In this document: positions 1-8,198 of the stretch, in pieces
How the letters are laid out: the number at the start of each line of letters is the position of its first letter
How positions within the stretch are numbered: the stretch's first letter is position 1
Assembly (NCBI GenBank): GCA_013824215.1
Contig: PNNM01000009.1
Coordinates: forward strand, 1-21,712
Direction: 5' to 3'
DNA: 21,712 nucleotides
DNA from: Coriobacteriaceae bacterium
Lineage (GTDB): Bacteria; Actinomycetota; Coriobacteriia; Anaerosomatales; D1FN1-002
Made by a program: the position numbers and the translations under genes
The notes under the pieces: model-generated
Told to the model about the DNA's origin: nothing
What the model saw: only the letters and a program-made list of their open reading frames with translations
Databases searched by the model: none

Positions 1-1882
1 CCCCGAGAACGGTCACCCCGGCGACGTTGTCGACCTTCTTCAGGTGAGAGCCGAGCGGTTTGATGACGATCTGCTGCTCGCCCACGAAGGAGTCGACGAG
101 GAAGCCCATCCGGTGACCCGAGAAGCCGACGACCGCGATGGACATCTTCGTCGCCCCGGTGTCGCTCGCCTCGGGTATGCGAAGGATGTCGCACAGACGC
201 ACGAGCGGGATGGTCCTGCGCTGGCGGCGGATGACCTCGCGGCCCTCGACTTTGAGCACCTCGCCGGGGTCGATGCGCAAGGTCTCCTCGATGGACGCGG
301 TGGGCATCGAGAAGACCTGGCCGCCGACTTTGAGCATGAGCGCGCGGATGATGGCGAGCGTGAGCGGGATCGTGAGGCGGAAGTTCGTCCCCTCCCCGAC
401 GCGGCTGTCCACGTCGAGCGAGCCCTTCAGCTTATCGACGATGAACTCGCGGACCACGTCCATGCCGACGCCGCGTCCGGAGATCTCGGTGATGATCGCC
501 GAGGTCGAGAAGCCGGCCTCGAAGATGAGGTACTGGGCCTCGCGGTCGGACATCGAGCGCACCTCGGACTCGGTCATGTATCCCTTGCGCACCGCGGCGG
601 CGCGGACCTTCTCGGGGTCGATGCCCGCACCGTCGTCGGAGATCTCGACGACGATGTGGTCGCCCTCCTGGCGAGCTGACAGCCGGATGGTGCCGGTCGC
701 GCGCTTGCCGAGCGCTTCTCGGACCTCGGTGGTCTCGACGCCATGGTCCACCGCGTTGCGCATGATGTGGACGAGCGGGTCGTTGATCTCCTCGAGCACC
801 TTCTTGTCGAGTTCGGTCTCCGTACCCTCGAGGACGAGGTCCACGTCCTTCTTGAACTGGCGCGCCAAGTCCCGGACCGCTCTCGGGAAGCTGTTGAACA
901 CCGTGCTGACCGGCAGCATCCGCAGTCGCATGCCCTGCTCCTGCAGCTCCGAGACGACGGTGGTCGCGCGCGTCGTGTCCTCCAGGAAAGCCTTGGAGAA
1001 GCCGCCCACGGCACGCTTCACGTCGCCGAGCTGGTCGTCCACGGCCTCGAGCTCGGCCTGGATGGGGGCGAGGATCGAGGCGTCCTCGATCTGCATGGCG
1101 GCGAGCCCGGCCTTGAGGCGGACCCAGCGCTGCCAAATGTCGGTGAGGTCGCTCTGGAACGCCTTGAGCTCCACCGCCCGCTGCTCGGCCTTGATCTGCG
1201 AGATGACGACCTCGGAAACGAGGTTGAGGATCGAGTCGACCTGCGCGGTGCGCACGCGGATCGTCGCCTGCGTCCTCGCGCTCAGCTCCGACTCCCGCCG
1301 GGCCTTCCGGGGTCCGGCGGCCTCGGCGCTGTCCTCGTGCGCGAGCGCCTCCTCGTCCGCCATCTCGGAGGAGGGCACCTCGGCCTGGCCTGCGGCCGCC
1401 TCCGGAACAGCGGCCACCTCATCGGCGTGCTCCACCGCCGCCCGCGCCGCCGCGGCGCTCTCGGCGGTCGCCTCCGCGGCCGCAGCAGGGTCACCGGTCT
1501 CGGCGAGCTTGTTGAGCTGCGCCTGCAGCCCAGCGAGGTCTATCTGGCCGGAGACGTCCTTGCCGACGTTGTCGGATAGGAACACGATCGCGTCGAGCGC
1601 CTGGAAGAAGAGGTCCGAGCACTCGGGGGTGTACGAGTACTCCCGTTCGCGCATCTTGACCATGATGTCCTCGAGCCGGTGCGCGATGTCCGAGATCTCC
1701 ATGAGCCCGACCATGCGCGACGAGCCCTTGACCGTGTGCGCGTCGCGCATCATCTGATCGATGAGCTCCCGGTTGTCCGGGTCGGCCTCGAGCATGATGA
1801 CGCCCTCGTTCAGGCGCTGGAGAAGATCCTGCGCCTCTTCCTGGAACTTGCCTATGAACGCGCTGCGGTCGAACTCGACCAT
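1..1882 (-). CDS. cheA: Chemotaxis-type histidine kinase CheA (C-terminus cut by window edge)
   Basis: This is the central kinase of the chemosensory operon. It autophosphorylates on an HPt histidine and passes phosphate to a response regulator. Visible from the ATG at 1882: an HPt domain at residues 1-110 with the motif AHTVKGSSRMVG (phospho-His H49); an Ala/Glu-rich linker at about 130-205; a dimerisation domain from about 210; a HATPase domain with N box HIMRNAVDHGVE, the ATP-binding motif SDDGAGIDP and the glycine-rich segment GRGVGMDVV; and the start of the CheW-like P5 domain. 627 codons are present and the end is missing. No recognisable P2 (CheY/CheB-docking) domain lies between HPt and dimerisation domains; the low-complexity linker sits there instead. 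It starts 38 bp after the receptor stop and is the last visible operon gene. Confidence 0.96.
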   Translation of the reverse strand, partial: MVEFDRSAFIGKFQEEAQDLLQRLNEGVIMLEADPDNRELIDQMMRDAHTVKGSSRMVGLMEISDIAHRLEDIMVKMREREYSYTPECSDLFFQALDAIVFLSDNVGKDVSGQIDLAGLQAQLNKLAETGDPAAAAEATAESAAAARAAVEHADEVAAVPEAAAGQAEVPSSEMADEEALAHEDSAEAAGPRKARRESELSARTQATIRVRTAQVDSILNLVSEVVISQIKAEQRAVELKAFQSDLTDIWQRWVRLKAGLAAMQIEDASILAPIQAELEAVDDQLGDVKRAVGGFSKAFLEDTTRATTVVSELQEQGMRLRMLPVSTVFNSFPRAVRDLARQFKKDVDLVLEGTETELDKKVLEEINDPLVHIMRNAVDHGVETTEVREALGKRATGTIRLSARQEGDHIVVEISDDGAGIDPEKVRAAAVRKGYMTESEVRSMSDREAQYLIFEAGFSTSAIITEISGRGVGMDVVREFIVDKLKGSLDVDSRVGEGTNFRLTIPLTLAIIRALMLKVGGQVFSMPTASIEETLRIDPGEVLKVEGREVIRRQRRTIPLVRLCDILRIPEASDTGATKMSIAVVGFSGHRMGFLVDSFVGEQQIVIKPLGSHLKKVDNVAGVTVLG

Positions 1883-1920
1883 GCTTGGCGTCGTCCTTCC
1901 CCTCGTCGCCTTCGCGGGCG

Positions 1921-3147
1921 CTAGTCGACGATCCGGAAGGCCGAACCGACCTGGCTCGACTCGGTGGCGATCACCGAGAGCTGCTCGGCCGAGGCAGCGA
2001 CCTGCTTGCTCCCGGCGGCGGTCTGCTGGGCCACCGAGGCCACCTCGCGCATCGCTTTGACGACCTGGTCGGTGGCGCTCTTCTGCTGCTGGGTGGCCGC
2101 CGAGATCTCCTTGGCCGCGATGGTCGTCTGCTCGACCATCTCGAGGATCTGGTCGAGTGAGTCCCCGGTCACATGCGCCAGGTCCACACCGCCTTGGACC
2201 TGCTTGAGTTCCTGCTCGGTGGCGATGACCAGGTCGTTGGCCGAGGTCTGGATCTCGGTCATGATCCCGGAGATCTCGGCGGTTGAGTCCACGACCGACT
2301 CGGCGAGCTTGCGGATCTCGACCGCGACAACCGAGAAACCCTTGCCCGCCTCGCCGGCGCGCGCCGCCTCGATCGCGGCGTTCAGCGCGAGGATCTTGGT
2401 CTGGTCGGCGATGGCGTTGATGATCGACAGCACCTGGCCTATCTGCTGGCTCCGCTCGCCGAGCGCCAGGATCTTGTTGGCCGAGGACTGGGCGCGCGCC
2501 TTGATCTCCTCCATCGACTGCAAGGTGTTCATGACCGCCTGCTGGCCGGACTCGGCCGAGCCGAGGGAGGCCTCGGCGAGCGAGACGACCTGGTTGGCGT
2601 TGTCCGCGATCTGGCGGTACGTGGCAGCCAGCTCCTCCATCGTCGCGGTGGTCTGGGAGATCGACGCGGCCTGCTCGGCCGAACCGGACGCCTGCTCCTC
2701 GGTGGCGGACAGGATCTCGGAGGAGGACTGGGCGAGACGCCGCGAGGACTCCTGGGTCTGACGGATGAGGTAGACGATGAGGTCGAGCATCTGGTTGTAA
2801 GAGCGCGCGAGCACACCGAACTCGTCCGGCGTGTCCACGTGGACCTTCCTGCCCACCTCTCCCTGGCAGGCGGCCTTGACGCTCTCGACGACCTCCTCGA
2901 GCGGCGCCATCAACCGGTTGCCGATCCAGAGGAAGAGAAGGACGAAGAGCGAGGCGAGGGCGACGGACGTCGCGGCGATGATCCCGATGTCGGAGGCGAG
3001 CGACGCGTGCCCGGCAAGGTCGTCCCCGAAGATGCTCCAGCCGATGAGCCACTGGGCCACGTTGAAGACGAACGTGAGCCCGACCGTCGCCGCCGAGTAC
3101 TTCCACAGGACCTTGCTGCGGAACTTCTCGATCCATCCCATGACCAT
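1921..3147 (-). CDS. Methyl-accepting chemotaxis protein with minimal extracellular loop
   Basis: A 408-residue chemoreceptor that would control CheA through CheW. Two membrane helices (about 17-40 and 55-76) are separated by only about 14 residues, so there is no usual extracellular ligand domain. A HAMP segment follows (about 77-130), then a long coiled-coil signalling domain. The signalling tip is clear at about 246-282 (ADQTKILALNAAIEAARAGE, then GKGFSVVAVEIRKLAE). Gln/Glu-rich stretches at 148-172 and 350-385 are candidate methylation helices for the CheR of the same operon. No C-terminal CheR-tethering pentapeptide is seen. Two in-frame ATGs exist (3147 and 3141); 3147 is preferred because AGGGAG lies about 7 nt upstream. 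The short loop suggests sensing of membrane state, of a partner protein or of intracellular signals; this is inference. Confidence 0.95.
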   Translation of the reverse strand: MVMGWIEKFRSKVLWKYSAATVGLTFVFNVAQWLIGWSIFGDDLAGHASLASDIGIIAATSVALASLFVLLFLWIGNRLMAPLEEVVESVKAACQGEVGRKVHVDTPDEFGVLARSYNQMLDLIVYLIRQTQESSRRLAQSSSEILSATEEQASGSAEQAASISQTTATMEELAATYRQIADNANQVVSLAEASLGSAESGQQAVMNTLQSMEEIKARAQSSANKILALGERSQQIGQVLSIINAIADQTKILALNAAIEAARAGEAGKGFSVVAVEIRKLAESVVDSTAEISGIMTEIQTSANDLVIATEQELKQVQGGVDLAHVTGDSLDQILEMVEQTTIAAKEISAATQQQKSATDQVVKAMREVASVAQQTAAGSKQVAASAEQLSVIATESSQVGSAFRIVD

Positions 3148-3177
3148 GACCGCTCTCCCTTGCGCCGGTGAGCCGAC

Positions 3178-3717
3178 TTAAGCGCCCTCGACAGGCTGCA
3201 GCACCCTGTCGAGGTTGATGAGTCCGACCAGCCTGCCGTCCACGTACACGGAGCCCGCCACGAACTCGGCCTGAGCCTTGCCGATGACCGAGATGGGAGG
3301 CTCGATGGAGTCCTTCGGGACCTCGACGATGTCGCCGATCTCGTCGACGGCCATCGCCGTGACGCACTCGGCATTCTGTACGACGATGGCCTGGAGCTCG
3401 CGCACGCCCTCGGCCCGTGGCAGATGCATGAGCTCGGCCAGACCGGTCACCGAGACGATCTCGCCCCGGATGTTGATCACGCCGTGGATGTGGTCGGGGA
3501 CACACGGGATACGTGTCACCGCGTACTCTTGGTAGATCTCGCGCACGTGCTCGATCGGGACGCCGTAGAGCTCCTCTCCCAGATCGAACAGGAGGATGCC
3601 GGTCAGGTCCTCTGAGACGGACTCCTCGGACTCGTGCGCCAGCGACTCCGCGCGGCGGCGCAGGATGTCGAGCGAGGCGAGGTCGGAGGGGAGCAGCGGC
3701 GCCTTCTCGTCGGTCAC
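3178..3717 (-). CDS. cheW: CheW-like adaptor protein (downstream copy)
   Basis: A 179-residue single CheW domain (about 36-176), preceded by a charged N-terminal extension of about 35 residues. CheW couples receptors to CheA in signalling arrays. Family features include GILLFDLGEELYGVPIEHVREI, the segment IHGVINIRGEIVSV, and the C-terminal GLINLDRVL. The start is a GTG at 3717 whose last bases overlap the TGA stop of the preceding cheW in a GTGA junction; GGAGGGGG lies upstream, and no ATG is available before the conserved domain. The coupling suggests the two CheW proteins are made in fixed proportion. The sequence differs clearly from the other CheW, so this is not a recent duplication; one may serve the receptor and one a different partner (inference). 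Confidence 0.93.
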   Translation of the reverse strand: MTDEKAPLLPSDLASLDILRRRAESLAHESEESVSEDLTGILLFDLGEELYGVPIEHVREIYQEYAVTRIPCVPDHIHGVINIRGEIVSVTGLAELMHLPRAEGVRELQAIVVQNAECVTAMAVDEIGDIVEVPKDSIEPPISVIGKAQAEFVAGSVYVDGRLVGLINLDRVLQPVEGA

Positions 3718-4286
3718 GGCCGCCCACCCCCTCCGGGCGCGACGGGCATGAGCCCGTCCGCGCTCATGAGCCGGTCCAGATCGAGCAGGAAGATGAGTTC
3801 CGCCTCCATACGGCACACGCCGAGCAGCCGGTCCGCCAGCGCGTGCATCTTGGACGGGCGCTGGAGGCACCCCTCGGGCATCTCGGTGACGTCCTCGACC
3901 TCGTCGACGACGAGAGCGACGAGCTGACCGCCGAGGCGGCAGATCACCATCGGCGTGTCCAGCGCGAACCGGGCGGGCTGCAGACCGAGCAGCGCGCGCA
4001 TGTCCACGAGCGGGACGACCAGACCGCGCATGTTCACCATACCGAGGGTAACGCCCGACTCGTCGGGCATCTCGGTGTAGGCCACGATCTGCTGGATCTC
4101 CTGGACCCGGCCGATCGGCAGTGCGTAGCGCTGCCCTTCGAGGAAGAAGACGACCATCTTGTTCGAGTCGAGCATCGGCACGGTCTCCTCGGAGACCTCG
4201 ACGACATCGTGATCGGGCGTCGAGGCCGCTTCGGACGGCGCCTCGGCGGGCGGCGGCTCCTCGGTCTTCTTCTTCCGCGGCGTCAT
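3714..4286 (-). CDS. cheW: CheW-like adaptor protein (upstream copy)
   Basis: A 190-residue CheW domain protein. An N-terminal extension rich in Lys, Pro, Glu and Ala (MTPRKKKTEE onward, residues 1-40) precedes the domain at about 43-180, with the family-typical stretches KMVVFFLEGQRYALPIGRVQ, GVTLGMVNMRGLVVPLVDMR and ALVVDEVEDV. The C-terminus ends in a Gly/Pro-rich tail. The ATG at 4286 has an AGGA-type ribosome-binding site a few bases upstream and lies 23 bp after the stop of the GspE/PilB-like gene. Its TGA overlaps the GTG start of the second cheW. Role: scaffold between receptor and CheA; specialisation of the two copies cannot be read from sequence. Confidence 0.93.
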   Translation of the reverse strand: MTPRKKKTEEPPPAEAPSEAASTPDHDVVEVSEETVPMLDSNKMVVFFLEGQRYALPIGRVQEIQQIVAYTEMPDESGVTLGMVNMRGLVVPLVDMRALLGLQPARFALDTPMVICRLGGQLVALVVDEVEDVTEMPEGCLQRPSKMHALADRLLGVCRMEAELIFLLDLDRLMSADGLMPVAPGGGGRP

Positions 4287-4309
4287 CTCGTCCTCGTCCC
4301 GGCTTCGGC

Positions 4310-6193
4310 TCACTCGGCGAACCGCAGCACGCGGTTGAGTTCCTCGGCGCTGACCAGGCCTTCCTGCGCTTTCGCGAGCCCCGATGCGGACAAGGGGCGC
4401 ATCCCCGCCTTCTTGGCGGCGGCGGACAGCTCGTCGATGGTCGCGTCCTTGGCGATGCGCGATCGGACCGCCTCGGAGAACGGCAGGACCTCGTAGATAC
4501 CCGTCGCACCCAGGAACCCTGTGCGGCCGCACTTCTCGCAGCCGGCGCCGGCCTTCGTCTTCATGCCCTTGGCGGCGCCGGGGATCTTGTCGGCCACGGC
4601 GCTCTTGGTCTCCTGGGAGCAGTCCGGGCAGTTCGTGCGCGCGAGGCGCTGGCCGACGCCCAGGGTGAGCGCGGCCGCCAGCGAGTTGGGTTCCGCGCCC
4701 AGATCGAGCATGCGGCGAACGCCCGCGACGATGTCGCCGGCGGCGAAAGTCGCGATCACCAGCTTGCCGAGCCCGGCCGCCTCGATCGCGAGGTGCACGT
4801 CCTCGACGGTCTGGATCGCGTCGAGCGCGATGACGTCGGTATCCTGGCGCATGCCGGCAGCGAAGTACGCCGAGGCGGTCACCGGCGAGCCCGGGTTCAC
4901 CATCACCTGGGCGACCGCGGCGATCTCGTACTCGATCGTGCTCTCCACCGAGTAGACGGTCTTGCCCGCGTGGGCCGCGTGGTCGAGCAGGGAGTAGTAG
5001 GTGGTCGAGCGGCCGCCGGCTACCGGCGCGCACACGAGCAGCATCCCGCGTCCGCGTTCCACCATCGCCTGCAGGGCGCGCCCCTCGGCCTCCGTCATGC
5101 CGAGTTCCAGCAGCGAACGCGGGGCGGGGCGCACCGGGGCAAGCTGCACGACGAGTCGCTGGCCGGCCACGGTAGGGACCGACGAGACCGTGAGCACGAG
5201 CTCCTTGTCCGCGATGCGGGTCTTCATCCGCCCGAGAGCGGGCAGGGTGTTGGGAACCGACTGGAGCCGCGCGTAGGCCTTGAAGCCCTCCACGAGCGGT
5301 GCCTGCATGGCCATCGGCGCGCTGCCGACCTTCTCGAGCTTGCCGCGCGTACGGTAGACGAGGAAGAAGTCGTCCTTGTACGGGAGCAGGTGTATGCGGT
5401 TCGCGCCACGCCGCACCGCCTTCTCGAGGATCTCGGTGACCAGGACGGCGACCTTGCCGGCGTCTGCGATAGCGAGCACCTCGAGATCGACCTTCGGCAC
5501 GTCGTCCGCGGCCGCGGCCTCCACGACCTCGGCAATACTCGGCTGCTCGGGCGCGGTCGGCTTCTTCTCGGGCTCCGGCGCCTCCGTCGGAGGGGCCGGC
5601 ACCTCCTCCGCGGGCGCCTCGAACAGGTCGGCTGCGTCGAACTCGAACTCCTCGACGGCCGGCGCCGTCTCGGGCTCGGGTTCAGGCTCGGGTTCAGGCT
5701 CGGGTTCAGGCTCGGGTTCCGGCTCGGGCTCCGGTTCGGGAGCCGCGGCCGCGCGACCGTAGTACTGGACGACCGCGGCGCGGACGTCGGCGGCGCCGGC
5801 GAGGACCGGCTCCACCTCCACGCCGATCTCGGCGGCCACGTCGTCGAGCAGGAACACGTCGAACGCGTCGCCGACGGCGACCGTGAGCATGCCCTCGATC
5901 TCGAACAGCGGCAGGAGGCGGTTGTCGCGCGCGACCTCGGGGGGCACGAGCGCGAGCGCGTCTGGTTCGGGAGCGTAGCTGGAGAGGTCCACCTGCGGGA
6001 TCCCCATCTCGCCCTCGAGCACCTGTGCGAGATCGGCGCCGGTGACCAAGCCGCGGTCGGAGAGGATCCTGCCCGCGGAGACGCCCTGCTTGTCCGCGGC
6101 GTCCCCGACCGATGACGCCTGCTCGGCGGTCAGGAGCCCCGCCTCCTTGAGCGCCTCGAGGACCCGATCGGTGAGCGATGCGGCCTCCGCCAT
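4310..6193 (-). CDS. GspE/PilB-family protein with degenerate ATPase motifs (probable pseudo-ATPase)
   Basis: A 627-residue protein with the layout of a type II secretion/type IV pilus ATPase. It has a GspE N-terminal domain (about 1-145; segment GRILSDRGLVTGADL), an uninterrupted Glu-Pro repeat linker (152-175) and an acidic linker to about 235. A motor-like core follows at 240-620, with the CxxC...CxxC zinc pair (C522, C525, C552, C555) retained. The catalytic motifs are altered: Walker A (usual GPTGSGKT) reads APVAGGRS at 389-396, so the lysine is R395. The Asp box (usual EDPIE) reads ESTIE at 417-421. Walker B (usual GEIRD) reads DAIQT at 458-462, losing the catalytic Glu. The His box (usual LHTND) reads FAAGD at 483-487. 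Fold conservation with loss of all four motifs suggests a non-hydrolysing regulator. It sits between the response regulator and cheW genes, so a signalling-linked pilus or c-di-GMP role is likely (inference). Confidence 0.9.
   Translation of the reverse strand: MAEAASLTDRVLEALKEAGLLTAEQASSVGDAADKQGVSAGRILSDRGLVTGADLAQVLEGEMGIPQVDLSSYAPEPDALALVPPEVARDNRLLPLFEIEGMLTVAVGDAFDVFLLDDVAAEIGVEVEPVLAGAADVRAAVVQYYGRAAAAPEPEPEPEPEPEPEPEPEPEPEPETAPAVEEFEFDAADLFEAPAEEVPAPPTEAPEPEKKPTAPEQPSIAEVVEAAAADDVPKVDLEVLAIADAGKVAVLVTEILEKAVRRGANRIHLLPYKDDFFLVYRTRGKLEKVGSAPMAMQAPLVEGFKAYARLQSVPNTLPALGRMKTRIADKELVLTVSSVPTVAGQRLVVQLAPVRPAPRSLLELGMTEAEGRALQAMVERGRGMLLVCAPVAGGRSTTYYSLLDHAAHAGKTVYSVESTIEYEIAAVAQVMVNPGSPVTASAYFAAGMRQDTDVIALDAIQTVEDVHLAIEAAGLGKLVIATFAAGDIVAGVRRMLDLGAEPNSLAAALTLGVGQRLARTNCPDCSQETKSAVADKIPGAAKGMKTKAGAGCEKCGRTGFLGATGIYEVLPFSEAVRSRIAKDATIDELSAAAKKAGMRPLSASGLAKAQEGLVSAEELNRVLRFAE
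5669..5740 (-). repeat. Tandem 12-bp repeat coding for a Glu-Pro linker
   Basis: Within the GspE/PilB-like gene, the 12-bp unit ggctcgggttca (plus strand) occurs as three exact copies at 5673-5708, followed by two near copies to 5732 and a partial one. It encodes about 12 consecutive Glu-Pro pairs, residues 152-175. Such a linker would be extended and stiff, separating the N-terminal domain from the core. Exact tandem units of a multiple of three bases could change in number without breaking the frame. Confidence 0.9.
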
Positions 6194-6206
6194 CGCCTGC
6201 CCGCCC

Positions 6207-6584
6207 CTACCCTTGGGCCTTCGCGAGTTCCTCGGCGACGGCTGAGAGCAGCCGATCCGGCTCGATCGGCTTGGTGAGGTACTGGTTGGCGCCCGTGCGG
6301 ATACCGGTGGCCATCGCCTGCTCCTCGGTCTTGGCCGTGAGCATGATGATCGGGATGCCCTTGTACTTCTGGTCGAACTTGAGCAGGCGGCACACCCGGT
6401 AGCCGTCCAGCTTCGGGAGCATGACGTCGAGCAGGATCAGATCGGGCATCTCGGCGCGCGCGGTCTCGAGCGCCTCCTGGCCGTCCGCCGCGGTGATCAC
6501 GTCGTAACCGCCCTGCAGGAGGATGGCCTTGATCATCTCGAGGATGGTGGGGCTGTCATCGACCGCCAGTATGCGTGCTGCCAT
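6207..6584 (-). CDS. Single-domain response regulator (CheY/PilG/PilH-like)
   Basis: A 125-residue stand-alone receiver domain. The acidic pair D9-D10, phosphoacceptor D53 (in LILLDVMLPKLDGY), T83 (MLTAK) and K105 (TKP) are all present, so it should accept phosphate from CheA. There is no output domain, so it acts by protein contact. The ATG at 6584 follows GGGAGGGAG at suitable spacing; the stop lies 13 bp before the GspE/PilB-like gene. Adjacency to that gene makes it a plausible partner, as PilG/PilH-type regulators act on pilus motors in other bacteria. It could also be a diffusible CheY for an unlinked target. Confidence 0.94.
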   Translation of the reverse strand: MAARILAVDDSPTILEMIKAILLQGGYDVITAADGQEALETARAEMPDLILLDVMLPKLDGYRVCRLLKFDQKYKGIPIIMLTAKTEEQAMATGIRTGANQYLTKPIEPDRLLSAVAEELAKAQG

Positions 6585-6660
6585 ACCCGACTCCCTCCCG
6601 CTCCGGCTCCGCGGCCCATCCCGTCGCGCACACGCGGTGCTGGGGCGCGGACACCGTACT

Positions 6661-8187
6661 TCACCGCGCCTTTGTCGCCTTTCGACACTCTAGCAGACTG
6701 CGCTCGCAGGTCACTGCGAGCACGGCCGCATCGAAACCGCCCAGGAACTCCTGCCATTGCCCGCCCGCCGACGACTTGAGCGCCCGCAGCGCGTTCTCGT
6801 ACTCACGGCAGGCGACGTCGTTCTTGCCCTGCGCCTTGAAGATGTTGCCGAGGTTGAAGTGCGCGAGAGCGAACTCGGCGTCGATGTAGATGGTCTTCTT
6901 GAACTCGCTGATCGCCCGCACCTGGTCGCCCTGCCGCTGGTGGATGATCCCGAGGATGTAGCGCGCGCCGGGCAGCAGCGGGTTTATCGCGAGCGCACGG
7001 CTGCACTCGGACAGAGCGGCATCGTAGTCCCCGATGTCGGCATGGGCGTAGGCCGCGAGGATGTAGGCGTCGGCGTTGTTCGGGTCCGTTTCGATGACCC
7101 TGTGTACGTCTTCGAGGGCCTTGCGCGGCTCCCCTGCGGCAGAATGCTTCCTGGCCTGCGCGAGCATCGCGGCGATGTCGTTCCCCTCCTCGGCGGGAGC
7201 GGGTCCGCGTGCCGTGCCCAAGGCCGGTTCGCGCTTCGGGCTCTCCGCGCGGACGGGATGCGTACGCTCCGCGGACTTGCCGTGCTCCCGCGAGCGGAAC
7301 GGCCTGCCCTCGATCCTCGGGAAGTGGAACAGGCGCGTGCGGGTCGGCTTGCGGTAGAGGAACACGCCACCGATCTCCCGCGCCTCGAAAGAGTCGGTGA
7401 TGCTCGTCAGCGTCTCGGAGTGCCCGATGAAGAGGTAGCCCCCTTCGTTCAGGCAGTTGAAGAAGTTCTGGACGACGCGCTTGGTGGACTCGAGCCGGAA
7501 GTAGATCGTGACGTTCCGGCAGAAGATGACGTCCCAGTTACCCATGAGCGCGAGCGGATACGGCTCCTTTATCAGGTTGTGGTAGCCGAACTCGACGATC
7601 CGGCGGTCGCTCGCGGCCACACGATGGCCTTCCGGGACCTGCTCGAAGTGACGCGCCACGACCTCGGGCGGGAGGTTGAGCAGGGCCTTCTCCGGATACA
7701 CGGCTGTCCTGGCGACCTTGAGGGCCTTGGTGGAGACGTCCGTCCCGAGCACCTGCGGCTGCCAACCCAGCCCCGGTATCCCCGAGTCCGCCAGCGTCAT
7801 GGCGATCGTGTAGGGCTCCTCCCCGGTCGAGCACCCGGCCGACCAGACGCGCATCTGCCTGTTGCCGCCCGCCTTGCGCTCGGCGATCTCGGGGATGATG
7901 GTGTCCCTCAACGCGTCGAACTGCGCGGGGAAGCGGAAGAACGAGGTCTCGTTGATGGTGACGAGGTTCAGCAGCTCCTTGAACTCGTCCTCGTCCGACG
8001 ACAGCAGGTGGAAGTACTCATCCAGCGTCCGGAACTGGTGACGCGTCGCGCGCGTTATGAGCGAGATGCGCAGGGAGTCGGTCTTGGTGTCCTCCAGGTA
8101 GATCCCGGAGTGGTGGTGGATGAAGTCCCTGAAGCGCCCGAACTCCTCGAGCGTCAGGTCCTTGGAGATGCTGTTCTCGTCCGCCAT
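6661..8187 (-). CDS. cheR: CheR-type chemoreceptor methyltransferase with C-terminal TPR repeats
   Basis: A 508-residue protein that would methylate receptor glutamates using S-adenosylmethionine. The CheR N-terminal helical domain spans about 10-75. The catalytic domain spans about 78-280 with NETSFFR at 79-85, the SAM-binding SAGCSTGEEPY at 116-126 and CRNVTIYF at 223-230. A basic linker (about 280-330) leads to three or so TPR units (about 337-470), which bind partner proteins in other CheR-TPR fusions. The start ATG at 8187 lies 11 bp after the PATAN gene stop; its Shine-Dalgarno is weak, so translation may depend on coupling. The reading frame stays open upstream, but similarity to CheR begins only here. 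No CheB methylesterase is visible; it may lie beyond the left edge. Confidence 0.95.
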   Translation of the reverse strand: MADENSISKDLTLEEFGRFRDFIHHHSGIYLEDTKTDSLRISLITRATRHQFRTLDEYFHLLSSDEDEFKELLNLVTINETSFFRFPAQFDALRDTIIPEIAERKAGGNRQMRVWSAGCSTGEEPYTIAMTLADSGIPGLGWQPQVLGTDVSTKALKVARTAVYPEKALLNLPPEVVARHFEQVPEGHRVAASDRRIVEFGYHNLIKEPYPLALMGNWDVIFCRNVTIYFRLESTKRVVQNFFNCLNEGGYLFIGHSETLTSITDSFEAREIGGVFLYRKPTRTRLFHFPRIEGRPFRSREHGKSAERTHPVRAESPKREPALGTARGPAPAEEGNDIAAMLAQARKHSAAGEPRKALEDVHRVIETDPNNADAYILAAYAHADIGDYDAALSECSRALAINPLLPGARYILGIIHQRQGDQVRAISEFKKTIYIDAEFALAHFNLGNIFKAQGKNDVACREYENALRALKSSAGGQWQEFLGGFDAAVLAVTCERSLLECRKATKAR

Positions 8188-8198
8188 GGTGGCCGCCG

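Noticed and set aside
138..1757. Plus-strand open frame (539 codons) opposite cheA
   Set aside because: Ser/Arg-rich translation without family similarity; the minus strand encodes unmistakable CheA motifs.
5673..5732. Regular 12-bp repeats as a possible CRISPR or integration site
   Set aside because: Contiguous units with no spacers, inside an intact reading frame; protein low complexity explains them.
4121..6115. Long plus-strand open frame (664 codons) opposite the PilB-like gene
   Set aside because: Composition is Arg/Gly/His-rich, it has no domain, and it is antisense to a well-supported gene; GC-rich DNA produces such shadows.
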